Shown: one piece after another, positions 31,771 through 39,332 of the stretch
How positions within the stretch are numbered: position 1 is the first letter of the stretch
How the letters are laid out: each line of letters opens with the position of its first letter
Source: a virus
Virus record (IMG/VR): IMGVR_UViG_3300031344_000002
Span: 154,382-218,381 of that record
DNA length: 64,000 nucleotides
Reading direction: 5' to 3' (one strand)
Made by a program: the position numbers and the translations under genes
The notes under the pieces: generated by a model
The model's database searches: none
Told to the model about the DNA's origin: nothing
The model's input: only the letters and a program-made list of their open reading frames with translations

Positions 31771-31998
31771 ATGAAAAAGAATATACAATATCATGTATCA
31801 TATAATTTCGATGCCCCAACATTAAAATTTGAATGTAATAATTGTGGTGAAAAATTGGAAATCAAATTTCCTGAAACAATGAAAGAATTATCTGAAATTG
31901 GTATAAGCAATCCTACTAAAGAATGCATTTCTTTCATAGAAAAACATGATAAATGTAAAAAGAAAAATAATGTTAAATTATTAAATAAAAGGAAATAA
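31771..31998 (+). CDS. Small zinc-binding protein, 75 aa
   Basis: ECNNCGEKLEI near residue 21 and two later Cys (EC near 50, KC near 62 with a His) form a likely zinc site. Basic C-terminus (KKKNNVKLLNKRK). Confidence 0.75.
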   Translation: MKKNIQYHVSYNFDAPTLKFECNNCGEKLEIKFPETMKELSEIGISNPTKECISFIEKHDKCKKKNNVKLLNKRK

Positions 31999-32003
31999 AA
32001 ATC

Positions 32004-32204
32004 ATGTGGCGTTCATTAAAAAATAGTAGACCTCATGAAGGAATAAGAGTTAAGTTAAAACATATAATAACTGGAACTGGAGCACCTGAACGTGAAGGAT
32101 GGGAAAGTACCGGAATATATAAAAATGGAAACTGGATTATTAAACAAAATGAAACAGTAAAAATTGAACTCAAACCAACTCATTGGGACTGGATACCAAA
32201 ATAA
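32004..32204 (+). CDS. DUF551-like small protein, 66 aa
   Basis: MWRSLKNSRPHEGIRVKLKHIITG...GWESTGIYKNGNWIIK...LKPTHWDWIPK. The opening W-x-S-L-x-x-x-x-P and the closing T-H-W-x-x-x-P are the marks of DUF551-type phage proteins of unknown role. Confidence 0.75.
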   Translation: MWRSLKNSRPHEGIRVKLKHIITGTGAPEREGWESTGIYKNGNWIIKQNETVKIELKPTHWDWIPK

Positions 32205-32207
32205 ATC

Positions 32208-32588
32208 ATGAAATTAATGTTTGTTGGAATGCATAATAAGATTGGTAAAATGCCTTTATGTAGTAGTACAAGGTCAGGGAAACTTATTGATAAAATTATC
32301 GATAAATTAAAACCAATTGAATGTATAAAAACAAATTTATATGATGTTGATTATCTTCCTAAAACTAATGAAGAAAAGTTTAGTTTAGCTGCTGAATGGC
32401 ATAATAGAATTGAACCAAAATTAAATGATATAATTGTTTTACTTGGTGCTGAAGTTCATAAAAACTATATTTTAATTTCAAGTAATAAAATTATAAAAAT
32501 TGCACATCCTAGTAGCAATAGAAGTCATGAAGCAATGAATAAATATGTTTCAAATACTGTCGAAAAAATAAATAAAATTTTATTATGA
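32208..32588 (+). CDS. Uracil-DNA-glycosylase-superfamily-like protein
   Basis: A 126-residue protein. FVGMHNKIGKMPLCSSTRSGKLID resembles the N-terminal G-x-N-P-G loop region of UDG-superfamily enzymes, NDIIVLLGAEVHKNY the central strand, and IAHPSSNRSHEAMNKY the C-terminal HPS motif. Related phage proteins of this length exist, but the catalytic Asp or Asn of motif 1 is not obvious (MHNK). It may bind or excise a modified base, or be a non-catalytic relative. Confidence 0.62.
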   Translation: MKLMFVGMHNKIGKMPLCSSTRSGKLIDKIIDKLKPIECIKTNLYDVDYLPKTNEEKFSLAAEWHNRIEPKLNDIIVLLGAEVHKNYILISSNKIIKIAHPSSNRSHEAMNKYVSNTVEKINKILL

Positions 32589-32767
32589 AGGAAGAACAAA
32601 TACATTATCACAAACTAACTAATGGTGATATGGGAAGATTTTATTTTTATTCTCTGTGTAGAAAAAAACTAACATTACCTATCTATTACCCTAATTCCAC
32701 TAGTGTTCCAGAATATGTTACTTGCGAGAAATGTTTAAAAATGCTCAAACAAAAACATTTAATATGA
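32585..32767 (+). CDS. Small zinc-finger-like protein, 60 aa
   Basis: MKEEQIHYHKLTNGDMGRFYFYSLCRKKLTLP...YVTCEKCLKMLKQKHL: Cys, then CxxC near the end, and His near the start. This type (V-T-C-x-x-C-L) is common in phages. Starts by a four-base overlap. Confidence 0.75.
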   Translation: MKEEQIHYHKLTNGDMGRFYFYSLCRKKLTLPIYYPNSTSVPEYVTCEKCLKMLKQKHLI

Positions 32768-32806
32768 AATTAATCAATGATAACAATAAAAAATAGTCAT
32801 AATTTA

Positions 32807-32837
32807 TTGTTTATTATTGAAATTATTATTATATTTG
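32807..32837 (+). promoter_or_regulatory. Host-type promoter TTG-N20-TATATTTG
   Basis: TTG at 32807-32809, 20 bases, TATATTTG at 32830-32837; the ATG of the ParB-fold gene is 43 bases further. The interval 32768-32880 holds nothing else. Confidence 0.72.
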
Positions 32838-32880
32838 CCGTTGAAATTGTTTATTATTAATTAACTAAATAAATTTTATT

Positions 32881-33798
32881 ATGAAAACACCTAAGTATGA
32901 CAATAATGTTTATAAAAAGAAACTTATTGAATGTCAATCACAACAATCAGCAACATTAGAAACTATAACTCCTGCAGTTGCTGCTCGTTATCTTGCTTCA
33001 AATTATATTGATAAAGAAAATCGAGTTAAAAACAGGGAATTGGATGATAAAACCATTGCTAGATACATGAATGATATTAAAAACGGTAGATGGGAAGTTG
33101 CAGAACCTATATTATTTGATAATCAAAATCGTTTAATTGATGGTCAGGGCAGATGTACTGCCGTAATAAAAACCCAAACACCTATTATTTCTTGGGTAAT
33201 AAGAGGATTATCACCAAATGCATTTGCTGTAATTGACTGTGGTAAAAAAAGAAGTCTTAAAGATAGTCTTACTACATTAATGATAGAAAATTCAGAAGGT
33301 CATTCACTATCACTTAGTAGTCCTGCACGTGTTGGAACTGCCATTAATATTATGCATAATATGAATAACAATTCTCCAAATATAGATAAAGATAGATATC
33401 TTACTACACCAGAAATTACTGAAATGGTAAGAAATGATTTTGATTTCTATGAAGAACCATTTCAATTTGGTGGTAAATCCAAAATTAAATTCTGGCAAAA
33501 AAGAATTAAATATTCAATTCCTGCAAGTTATTTTGCTGCATTTTATTATATGTATAAAAGAACTTATGGCGATACTACCGATGAATTTTTAAATGTTTTA
33601 ACTTCTAATGATAATACTACTCCAGTTATTGTCAGAAAATTCAGGGATGATGTTCTTGAAAATAAAAACAGAAATTCATTCGATAGAAAATATTTAAAAG
33701 CCAATGCAATTATGAAAAGAATCGAAGTACTCTTTTCATATTATGTGCAAGGTACTCTAAATCGAAAAAAAGAATTCACAAAGAAAGATTTAGAATAA
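32881..33798 (+). CDS. ParB/Srx-fold phage protein, 305 aa
   Basis: Residues 33-115 read TPAVAARYLASNYIDKENRVKNRELDDKTIARYMNDIKNGRWEVAEPILFD, then RLIDGQGRCTAVIKTQTPIISWVIRGL and FAVIDCGKKRSLKDSL. The D-G-Q-x-R block after a strand is the core of the ParB/sulfiredoxin fold (normally DGQHR), which in phages often belongs to nucleases or NTP-binding proteins; here Gly replaces the His. The remaining 190 residues are helical. It has its own host-type promoter and terminator, so it is a single-gene unit, probably early. Confidence 0.8.
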   Translation: MKTPKYDNNVYKKKLIECQSQQSATLETITPAVAARYLASNYIDKENRVKNRELDDKTIARYMNDIKNGRWEVAEPILFDNQNRLIDGQGRCTAVIKTQTPIISWVIRGLSPNAFAVIDCGKKRSLKDSLTTLMIENSEGHSLSLSSPARVGTAINIMHNMNNNSPNIDKDRYLTTPEITEMVRNDFDFYEEPFQFGGKSKIKFWQKRIKYSIPASYFAAFYYMYKRTYGDTTDEFLNVLTSNDNTTPVIVRKFRDDVLENKNRNSFDRKYLKANAIMKRIEVLFSYYVQGTLNRKKEFTKKDLE

Positions 33799-33810
33799 AA
33801 TGAAATTATT

Positions 33811-33843
33811 AAAGGCATTATTTAATTATAATGCCTTTAATTT
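33811..33843 (+). terminator. Intrinsic terminator
   Basis: AAAGGCATTAT (33811-33821) pairs fully with ATAATGCCTTT (33828-33838) and is followed by a short A/T tail. It closes the ParB-fold gene. Confidence 0.8.
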
Positions 33844-33867
33844 ATAAATAAATTAATCTTAAAAGTT

Positions 33868-34743
33868 ATGAATGTTAATGAAATAATTAATGAACTTCTT
33901 ATAAAAGAAACGGAATTAATTGAAAAATGTCATTCACTTGAATTAGAAAATATTAAATTAAAAACAGAAAATGATGACATGAATAAATTTTGCGAACATC
34001 TGTTTTCTGAAATAGATTTTTTAAAAACAACAACAACAAAAATCCCTGTTCCACAAACTGTTTCAAATGAATTAGTTGTTCCTCACCCTCAAATAATTAT
34101 TAAAAATAATGAATATAATCAATTGCTTAATGATTATGGTGAAAATAAAAAAGAAGAAGTACTTATTGAATTATTTGATAAATTTCCTAATAAATATAAT
34201 TATATTTTAGATGAAATAAGAGATATCCTTCCTGAAAATATTAATGAATTAGCTCAAAAATATAATTTTGAAAAGGATTTGGAATTACTACTTAAATCAA
34301 ACAAATTAATTAATAAAAATGATAAATTTGAAATAAATACGCCAGATGAATTAGTAAAAAAATATGTTCATGGTTTTAATAAAAATAATAAAAAGACTGC
34401 ATATCGTTATTTAAAACAAGCATTATTATTTTTTCCTTTAACATATAAAGAACAATTTTTAGATAAAATTCAAGTATTCGAAGATTACGATAAAAAATTT
34501 GAAGAAATATTTAATGAATTATATGGGGAAAATAATGACGCAAAAATTCAAACAATTAATAAGTTTCATATTGACTATACCAAAGAAACAATCGTTAATT
34601 TAATTAATATAACAAAAGACAAAGCCAATCCAAGACAACGTGCATTATTGGTCGTTGAAATGTTAAGAAAAAAATTAAGACCAGAATCCGATATCAATCA
34701 ATTTAAAGAAGGAATAAATAATGAATTAACCAAAAAAATTTAA
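33868..34743 (+). CDS. Large helical/coiled-coil protein, 291 aa
   Basis: The N-terminal 60 residues (MNVNEIINELLIKETELIEKCHSLELENIKLKTEND) are a coiled coil, then a Pro-rich linker (KIPVPQTVSNELVVPHPQ) and a helical C-terminal domain. It is followed after three bases by another large protein; the two may form a complex. No family recognised. Confidence 0.82.
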   Translation: MNVNEIINELLIKETELIEKCHSLELENIKLKTENDDMNKFCEHLFSEIDFLKTTTTKIPVPQTVSNELVVPHPQIIIKNNEYNQLLNDYGENKKEEVLIELFDKFPNKYNYILDEIRDILPENINELAQKYNFEKDLELLLKSNKLINKNDKFEINTPDELVKKYVHGFNKNNKKTAYRYLKQALLFFPLTYKEQFLDKIQVFEDYDKKFEEIFNELYGENNDAKIQTINKFHIDYTKETIVNLINITKDKANPRQRALLVVEMLRKKLRPESDINQFKEGINNELTKKI

Positions 34744-34746
34744 AAC

Positions 34747-35895
34747 ATGAAAACTAAAACCATCGATGTGGTTATAACCACCTATAATTTTTTAAATGAG
34801 TTATTTTTATTAACAAATACTTGCCCTATTTTATTAACAGATTATAAATTAAAACCATATAAAGCTAAAATATTAAAATATTCATTAGAATTAAAAAATC
34901 TTAATATTCTTGAAAATATAAATGAAAAGGAAATTCTATGGATTGGTAATAATATTCCGCCTACAATTGAATTGGCGTATAATTTCCATTGTGCTATTAT
35001 GAAAAATTCAAAAACTTTTTCGGATATAAAAAATGTTATAGAAAATCCAGAAAATTATAGTATTTCAGAATTAAGAGAAGCTATTGAACTTAATAGCTTA
35101 TATGAAAATGAAACAAATAAAGGATTTGTTAATAATCAAGAAGAAGGTGATTTAGCTGATAACATATCTTTAACAGAGGAAAATAAAGAAATTATTAATT
35201 TAATTAATAATTCTGATTATACTATAGCACAAATGTTGCGGAATAAATATGCTCCAGATGTTGAATTGGACACATATAAAGCAAGAATTAAAAAAAGAGT
35301 TCAAAGACTAAGAAAAAAAAGTTTAGATTTATTGGAAAACGTTCAAGAAACCAAAGAAATTGAATTTCCATTTACAGAAGAACCGATAACAATAACAATG
35401 TTTTCAAAAGAATATAAAGAACTTAATGAAAAGTTTTTAAAATTAGAAAAAGAACATCAAGAACTTAATACAAAATATCTTTTTTCTGTAGAAGAAAAAA
35501 AGTTATTAGAAAAATCGATTGAAAAGAATAAAAACATTACTGATAATAGTGGTGGTAATAATAATGAAATGTTTGAATCTATGGGTATAATTGTTAAACT
35601 TTTAGATTTAATAACTAAAGATACGTGTAAACTTGATAAACTTGAACCATTACAAGGGTCGTTTCGTAAGGTTATTGGTATGCTTACTACAATTCAAATG
35701 AATAGTGTACAACAATCAAGGATTCTTTATTCAATCCTTATGGATATGCAATTAGATTTTAATGGTACTAATATTCATGAAGGAATTTCTAATCGTAAAC
35801 AGAATATTGAAAATGCGCTTCGAATTTCAGATGAATTAATTAAACATAATGATAGTGTCGCTCATTATCTATATAATGGGAAAAACAATAATTAA
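34747..35895 (+). CDS. Large helical protein with HTH-like segment, 382 aa
   Basis: MKTKTIDVVITTYNFLNELFLLTN. Around residues 158-195 (DYTIAQMLRNKYAPDVELDTYKARIKKRVQRLRKK) there is a helix-turn-helix-like stretch with a basic end, followed by a coiled coil (YKELNEKFLKLEKEHQELNTKY). DNA binding is plausible but unproved. Partner of the preceding gene by position. Confidence 0.8.
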   Translation: MKTKTIDVVITTYNFLNELFLLTNTCPILLTDYKLKPYKAKILKYSLELKNLNILENINEKEILWIGNNIPPTIELAYNFHCAIMKNSKTFSDIKNVIENPENYSISELREAIELNSLYENETNKGFVNNQEEGDLADNISLTEENKEIINLINNSDYTIAQMLRNKYAPDVELDTYKARIKKRVQRLRKKSLDLLENVQETKEIEFPFTEEPITITMFSKEYKELNEKFLKLEKEHQELNTKYLFSVEEKKLLEKSIEKNKNITDNSGGNNNEMFESMGIIVKLLDLITKDTCKLDKLEPLQGSFRKVIGMLTTIQMNSVQQSRILYSILMDMQLDFNGTNIHEGISNRKQNIENALRISDELIKHNDSVAHYLYNGKNNN

Positions 35896-35898
35896 AAT

Positions 35899-36807
35899 AT
35901 GGAAAAGAATGATGCATTAATATATGGTGTAAAATCAAATAATAAATTTCATTATATTGGTAAAACCATCAAGAAAATAAAAAATGATAATGGTACTATA
36001 AACAATTCTAAAATTAATGTACAGTATCATAATTTATCTTTACGTGATATATTTAAAAATTATAAAAATGTTAGTGTCGAACCTATAATTCTTGTTCCAG
36101 AAAACAAATGGTATTCAGAAAAACTTAGAGAAGTGGTTGAACATAATGAACATCCACTTGTAAATGCTAAATGGATGCTTGAAGGCAAAAATGGGTATTG
36201 GCAGGGCAAAAAAAGAGATGCCAATACATTATTAATGCTATCACAAAGTAAATTTAAACAATTCGTAGAATACGATAAAAATGGACAATTAAAGAAGATA
36301 TGGAAAAGTGGGAAGGAAATTGGAATAAAAATCTTTAAAGATTATGAAATTGTTAATGGAAGTGGTTCAACAAAATTATATCAAATTACTTTAAATCCTT
36401 CAATAAAAAAAAGATTTAAATTTAATTCATATTGGTTTAAATTGGATGAACTTATTATACATTTTAATGGAATTCCGGAAAAACTTAATATACAAAGTAT
36501 AATTAAAAAAGAAAACGAAAATCGAAGATTAAAAAGAGAAAATGAAAAGGAAAGTAGAAAGCAAATGGGAATTTATAATGCTAAAAGATATTCTGTTGTA
36601 CGTTGCGAAATAACCACTGGAGATGTAATTACAATATATAAAAATGTAAATGAAGCAGCATATAAACTTAAATTATGTATTCAAACCATAAGACGTTTAT
36701 GTACTGGTAAAAAAATCAAACCAGTTGGTTTTATATTAAAATATGGTGAAAAAATATCACAACCAAAAAATATTTCCTATCCTAAATCAATACATAGTTC
36801 AAGTTGA
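35899..36807 (+). CDS. GIY-YIG-like protein with NUMOD domains, 302 aa
   Basis: The N-terminus LIYGVKSNNKFHYIGKT fits the GIY-YIG pair. Later come FVEYDKNGQLKKIWKSGKEIGIKIF and RCEITTGDVITIYKNVNEAAYKLKLCIQTIRRLCTGK, both NUMOD1/4-like DNA-binding modules usual in homing endonucleases. The typical catalytic Arg and Glu after the GIY-YIG core are less clear (KWYSEKLREVVEHNEH could supply the Glu). Probably a homing endonuclease or a relative. It is the last gene of the plus-strand block. Confidence 0.7.
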   Translation: MEKNDALIYGVKSNNKFHYIGKTIKKIKNDNGTINNSKINVQYHNLSLRDIFKNYKNVSVEPIILVPENKWYSEKLREVVEHNEHPLVNAKWMLEGKNGYWQGKKRDANTLLMLSQSKFKQFVEYDKNGQLKKIWKSGKEIGIKIFKDYEIVNGSGSTKLYQITLNPSIKKRFKFNSYWFKLDELIIHFNGIPEKLNIQSIIKKENENRRLKRENEKESRKQMGIYNAKRYSVVRCEITTGDVITIYKNVNEAAYKLKLCIQTIRRLCTGKKIKPVGFILKYGEKISQPKNISYPKSIHSSS

Positions 36808-36823
36808 ATTAAAAACTCTTTAC

Positions 36824-36856
36824 TGTTTATTATACTAATACGCAAGGTAATTACAA
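36824..36856. repeat. 33-base element at convergent junction, copy A
   Basis: TGTTTATTATACTAATACGC and the following AAGGTAATTACAA recur in reverse complement at 55449-55481 with one change (T to C at the seventh base). Both copies lie where plus-strand and minus-strand blocks converge. Confidence 0.8.
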
Positions 36857-36877
36857 TGAATATTATCAGGACAATAA

Positions 36878-36908
36878 TCTGGACATTTAATGTCCGGATT
36901 TATTTTTT
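36878..36908 (+). terminator. Intrinsic terminator of the plus-strand block
   Basis: GGACATT (36881-36887) pairs with AATGTCC (36889-36895); after GGATTTA a run of six T follows. It overlaps the last bases of the converging minus-strand gene. Confidence 0.75.
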
Positions 36909-37338
36909 AATACTTCCAATTTGGTGGTTGTTTCTTAAACTTTTTAAAATACATTTCATCCAATTTATCAAGTAAGCCAAAACACCTATTCTTTAATAAA
37001 TTATAAGGATGATGAATTTTTTCATAGTGGTCTAACCATAGTTGTCTGGCTAATTGTGGCGAATGTCTGTATTGTTTGAAATACATTTCTTTCATCCTAT
37101 CTTCAATCTCAAATGCTGGCATAGATAATCTTCCCACATAATCCAACGCCCTTATTATTTCTTCATATACAGTGGTGTGGATATTACCATCAATTGATTT
37201 TTCTGTTTTTAATTTTTCGATTTTTTGTTTTAAATTTTCAATAAAATCCGTTGCTTTGCTTAATTCATTACTATGATTTGGTAGGTTAAAATCATATGTT
37301 ATAAATTCTTCTTCTTTTAATTCTTTTAGTTCTTGCAT
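36907..37338 (-). CDS. Hypothetical helical protein, 143 aa
   Basis: MQELKELKEEEFITYDFNLPNHSNELSKATDFIENLKQKIEKLKTEK, then HTTVYEEIIRALDYVGRLSMPAFEIEDRMKEMYFKQYRHSPQLARQLWLDHYEKIHHPYN. Two similar blocks (D-x-M-K-E-M-Y-F-K and L-D-E-M-Y-F-K-K) may be an internal duplication. Driven by a host-type promoter with a hairpin at the transcript start. Confidence 0.82.
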   Translation of the reverse strand: MQELKELKEEEFITYDFNLPNHSNELSKATDFIENLKQKIEKLKTEKSIDGNIHTTVYEEIIRALDYVGRLSMPAFEIEDRMKEMYFKQYRHSPQLARQLWLDHYEKIHHPYNLLKNRCFGLLDKLDEMYFKKFKKQPPNWKY

Positions 37339-37373
37339 GTTCTATAATTGCTAAACACTTCCAGTTATTTTTT

Positions 37374-37406
37374 GCAATTTAATATACATGTTTTATATTA
37401 AATTGC
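37374..37406 (-). other. Hairpin at the 5' end of the mRNA
   Basis: GCAATTTAATAT (37374-37385) and ATATTAAATTGC (37395-37406) form a perfect 12-bp stem. It begins about where transcription from the minus promoter at 37411-37418 should start, so it may cap and stabilise the messenger. Confidence 0.7.
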
Positions 37407-37410
37407 TATA

Positions 37411-37418
37411 CAAATATA
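37411..37418 (-). promoter_or_regulatory. Host-type -7 box TATATTTG
   Basis: CAAATATA on the plus strand is TATATTTG on the minus strand, about 75 bases upstream of the start at 37338. The -33 part is not clear. Confidence 0.5.
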
Positions 37419-37443
37419 TGAAATAAATGCGAAATTAAAAAAG

Positions 37444-37470
37444 AAAACCTCATAAATATTATGAGGTTTT
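37444..37470 (-). terminator. Intrinsic terminator (both directions possible)
   Basis: AAAACCTCAT pairs with ATGAGGTTTT; T runs flank it on both strands. It closes the minus-strand operon that ends with the macro-domain gene. Confidence 0.8.
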
Positions 37471-37503
37471 TATTATTACATTTAAAGATTGAATTTCACT
37501 AGT

Positions 37504-37986
37504 TTATTGGTTCACATTCTTTTCTGGTAAATCTTTTTCACTTAAAACATATACTGTTACTGGCACAGTAATAATTTCTTCAATTATTTTCTCAATTACA
37601 TTCCAATCTCCCCCGGCAAGACCTGCCCCGATTTTCGGCATATGTATTGTTGCACCAGTACGATATGCCATGTCATTAACGATATTTAAACAAGTACGTA
37701 CTGCATTATAATTTATTGGTGAATTATTTTCTGCAGAACGAATACCATGTTGTGCAATCATATTTGCAACAACAATATCGTTTTCTACACGAACAAAATC
37801 AACAAAACCAAGAATATATTTCTTTTTTAATCTATATGCAACTTCAGGCATTTTCCATTTTTCACTAAGGGCAACCACGAAACCCAATCCCCAAAACCCT
37901 AAATCATTGCAAATATGTGGGATAAGTTTATTACCATCACCTTGTGGTTGTGTTGCATCGCCTACTATATAAGTTATCTTTGTCAT
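37504..37986 (-). CDS. Macro-domain protein (ADP-ribose hydrolase-like)
   Basis: A 160-residue macro domain. Visible family blocks: TYIVGDATQPQGDG, IPHICNDLGFWGLGFVVALSEKW, YILGFVDFV and MPKIGAGLAGGDWNVIEKII. The Asn/Asp of ICNDLG and the loop GAGLAGGDW are the usual ADP-ribose-binding and phosphate loops. The short Poa1p/ALC1-like form acts on ADP-ribose 1''-phosphate or removes ADP-ribose from macromolecules; DarG macrodomains clear ADP-ribose from thymidine in DNA. Which reaction applies here cannot be read. Together with the NADAR gene at 7057-7542 it points to reversal of ADP-ribosylation. It follows a 76-residue gene after one base and is closed by a terminator. Confidence 0.88.
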   Translation of the reverse strand: MTKITYIVGDATQPQGDGNKLIPHICNDLGFWGLGFVVALSEKWKMPEVAYRLKKKYILGFVDFVRVENDIVVANMIAQHGIRSAENNSPINYNAVRTCLNIVNDMAYRTGATIHMPKIGAGLAGGDWNVIEKIIEEIITVPVTVYVLSEKDLPEKNVNQ

Positions 37987-37987
37987 A

Positions 37988-38218
37988 TTATTTTTTTCCT
38001 AAATCGCCTAATATTCTTATTTTTCCTTCAGGTATTTTTTCATCTGGTTGTTTAGAAAACATAATATCATCAATATGTTTCCAAATATTCCACTGATTTT
38101 CAAATTTAAAATAAAATTCATTAAATTTTTCGGTTAGTGTATAATCACTAATGTTTCTTTCACCATCTGAATTTGGTGATTCAATGAGATAACGATGATT
38201 CAATTTTAAAGTATCCAT
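37988..38218 (-). CDS. Hypothetical protein, 76 aa
   Basis: MDTLKLNHRYLIESPNSDGERNISDYTLTEKFNEFYFKFENQWNIWKHID: small mixed domain, one base from the macro-domain gene and thus co-transcribed with it. Confidence 0.78.
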   Translation of the reverse strand: MDTLKLNHRYLIESPNSDGERNISDYTLTEKFNEFYFKFENQWNIWKHIDDIMFSKQPDEKIPEGKIRILGDLGKK

Positions 38219-38293
38219 AATTAATTAAATTAAATTTTTTGAATGTAAAACTAATAAATATTATTGAAATAAACTAATTTTTCATTATGTTTA

Positions 38294-38467
38294 TTATGTT
38301 TTATTATTTAAGAACCTAACAATCTTTTCTAATAATTCATCACCTTCTTTTTTAGACAAGAAAGAGCATAAGACAAGTCTTTCATTTTCCTTGCCATTAT
38401 CATCAATAACTATCTTTGCTATTGGTGTACTACTCCATTTACGCTTATCTCTGGATATTCTGTACAT
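38294..38467 (-). CDS. Hypothetical basic protein, 57 aa
   Basis: MYRISRDKRKWSSTPIAKIVIDDNGKENERLVLCSFLSKKEGDELLEKIVRFLNNK: strand-strand-helix small protein. Starts two bases after the gene at 38470-38799 stops. Confidence 0.68.
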   Translation of the reverse strand: MYRISRDKRKWSSTPIAKIVIDDNGKENERLVLCSFLSKKEGDELLEKIVRFLNNKT

Positions 38468-38469
38468 TA

Positions 38470-38799
38470 TTATTTATTTAAATTATACCACTTAATAAAT
38501 TCAACAACTGATTTCCATGCAGGGATAATTTCAACTATAATGCTCATATTTCTTACTCCGCTAGTTTGTTCGGGATAGGCAAGACTATATTTAGCAATTT
38601 CATCGATGACAGGTTTTAACCAATCCCATGATGAATGAAATTTAAAATCATCTACTGTACATTTGTTGCTATATCCTTGATGCCAAAAAGGAGGTAATGG
38701 ATTTGATTTTGATTTGTTAATATAAATATCACCAGCCTTAACAAAACCCATGAATTCAGCTATTAATTTATTATTTTCAATTATTATTTGATTATCCAT
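38470..38799 (-). CDS. Conserved phage protein, 109 aa
   Basis: MDNQIIIENNKLIAEFMGFVKAGDIYIN...FHSSWDWLKPVIDEIAKY...MSIIVEIIPAWKSVVEFIKWYN. The order LIAEFMG, DWLxPVxxxI, then V-x-F-I-x-W-Y-N is that of a frequent phage family of unknown function. Confidence 0.85.
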   Translation of the reverse strand: MDNQIIIENNKLIAEFMGFVKAGDIYINKSKSNPLPPFWHQGYSNKCTVDDFKFHSSWDWLKPVIDEIAKYSLAYPEQTSGVRNMSIIVEIIPAWKSVVEFIKWYNLNK

Positions 38800-38808
38800 G
38801 TTTAGTTA

Positions 38809-38928
38809 TTATTTAGATTGATTTATATAATTTTCAATACAATTAATTATTTTTTCGGCAATAAAACCTAAAGCACAAATTAAAACAATTAATGTCAGTA
38901 CTTTTAATGTTGCTATTATTGTTATCAT
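38809..38928 (-). CDS. Single-helix membrane peptide, 39 aa
   Basis: MITIIATLKVLTLIVLICALGFIAEKIINCIENYINQSK: one hydrophobic helix then an amphipathic tail. Upstream of the 38470-38799 gene by nine bases. Confidence 0.6.
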   Translation of the reverse strand: MITIIATLKVLTLIVLICALGFIAEKIINCIENYINQSK

Positions 38929-38937
38929 AATATAATA

Positions 38938-39234
38938 TTAATTGTTAAATTCAATTGTTGCTTGTTTATATGGTTGTTGTTCTTCCAGATATTTTTCAAT
39001 TGCTTCAATATATTTAAGTTGAACATCAATAGTGATACCTATAATATAATTCTTATAACCAATTGAACTGGCTTTAATAATTGTACCATCATCTGCATGA
39101 CGTGTTACCGATGCTTCTGGATTTTGTTTACAGAGTTCTAAAAGCCTATCAGATATGCGCATATTTAATGCTTTAACTTTATTCTGCAAGTCTTGATATT
39201 CTTTACGATATTCTTTTACTGTTTTACGTTCCAT
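38938..39234 (-). CDS. Hypothetical protein with N-terminal coiled coil, 98 aa
   Basis: MERKTVKEYRKEYQDLQNKVKALNMRISDRLLELCKQNPEASVTRHADDGTIIKASSIGYKNYI. First gene of a minus-strand unit with its own phage-type promoter. Confidence 0.8.
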   Translation of the reverse strand: MERKTVKEYRKEYQDLQNKVKALNMRISDRLLELCKQNPEASVTRHADDGTIIKASSIGYKNYIIGITIDVQLKYIEAIEKYLEEQQPYKQATIEFNN

Positions 39235-39255
39235 TATATTATGTTTTTATTTATT

Positions 39256-39282
39256 ATACGAAAATAAAATAAATATGTTACA
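39256..39282 (-). promoter_or_regulatory. Phage-type promoter element
   Basis: On the minus strand TGTAACA, 13 bases, TTCGTAT (TTCGTATAAT). Lies 22 bases before the start at 39234 and runs straight on from the T run of a terminator. Confidence 0.75.
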
Positions 39283-39312
39283 AAAAACCCTGTATATTAT
39301 TGTACAGGGTTT
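39282..39312 (-). terminator. Intrinsic terminator of rIIB
   Basis: ACCCTGTA and TACAGGGT form the stem; on the minus strand it is followed by six T, which are also the first bases of the next promoter (TTTTTTGTAACA). Confidence 0.82.
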
Positions 39313-39332
39313 AAAATCAGAGAAACACAATA

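Noticed and set aside
15446-33850. T4 late-promoter-like TATAAATA at 15446, 31238 and 33843, and its reverse complement in AGTATTTATAT motifs
   Set aside because: The octamer is expected often by chance at this base composition, and the orientation is not consistent with the genes.
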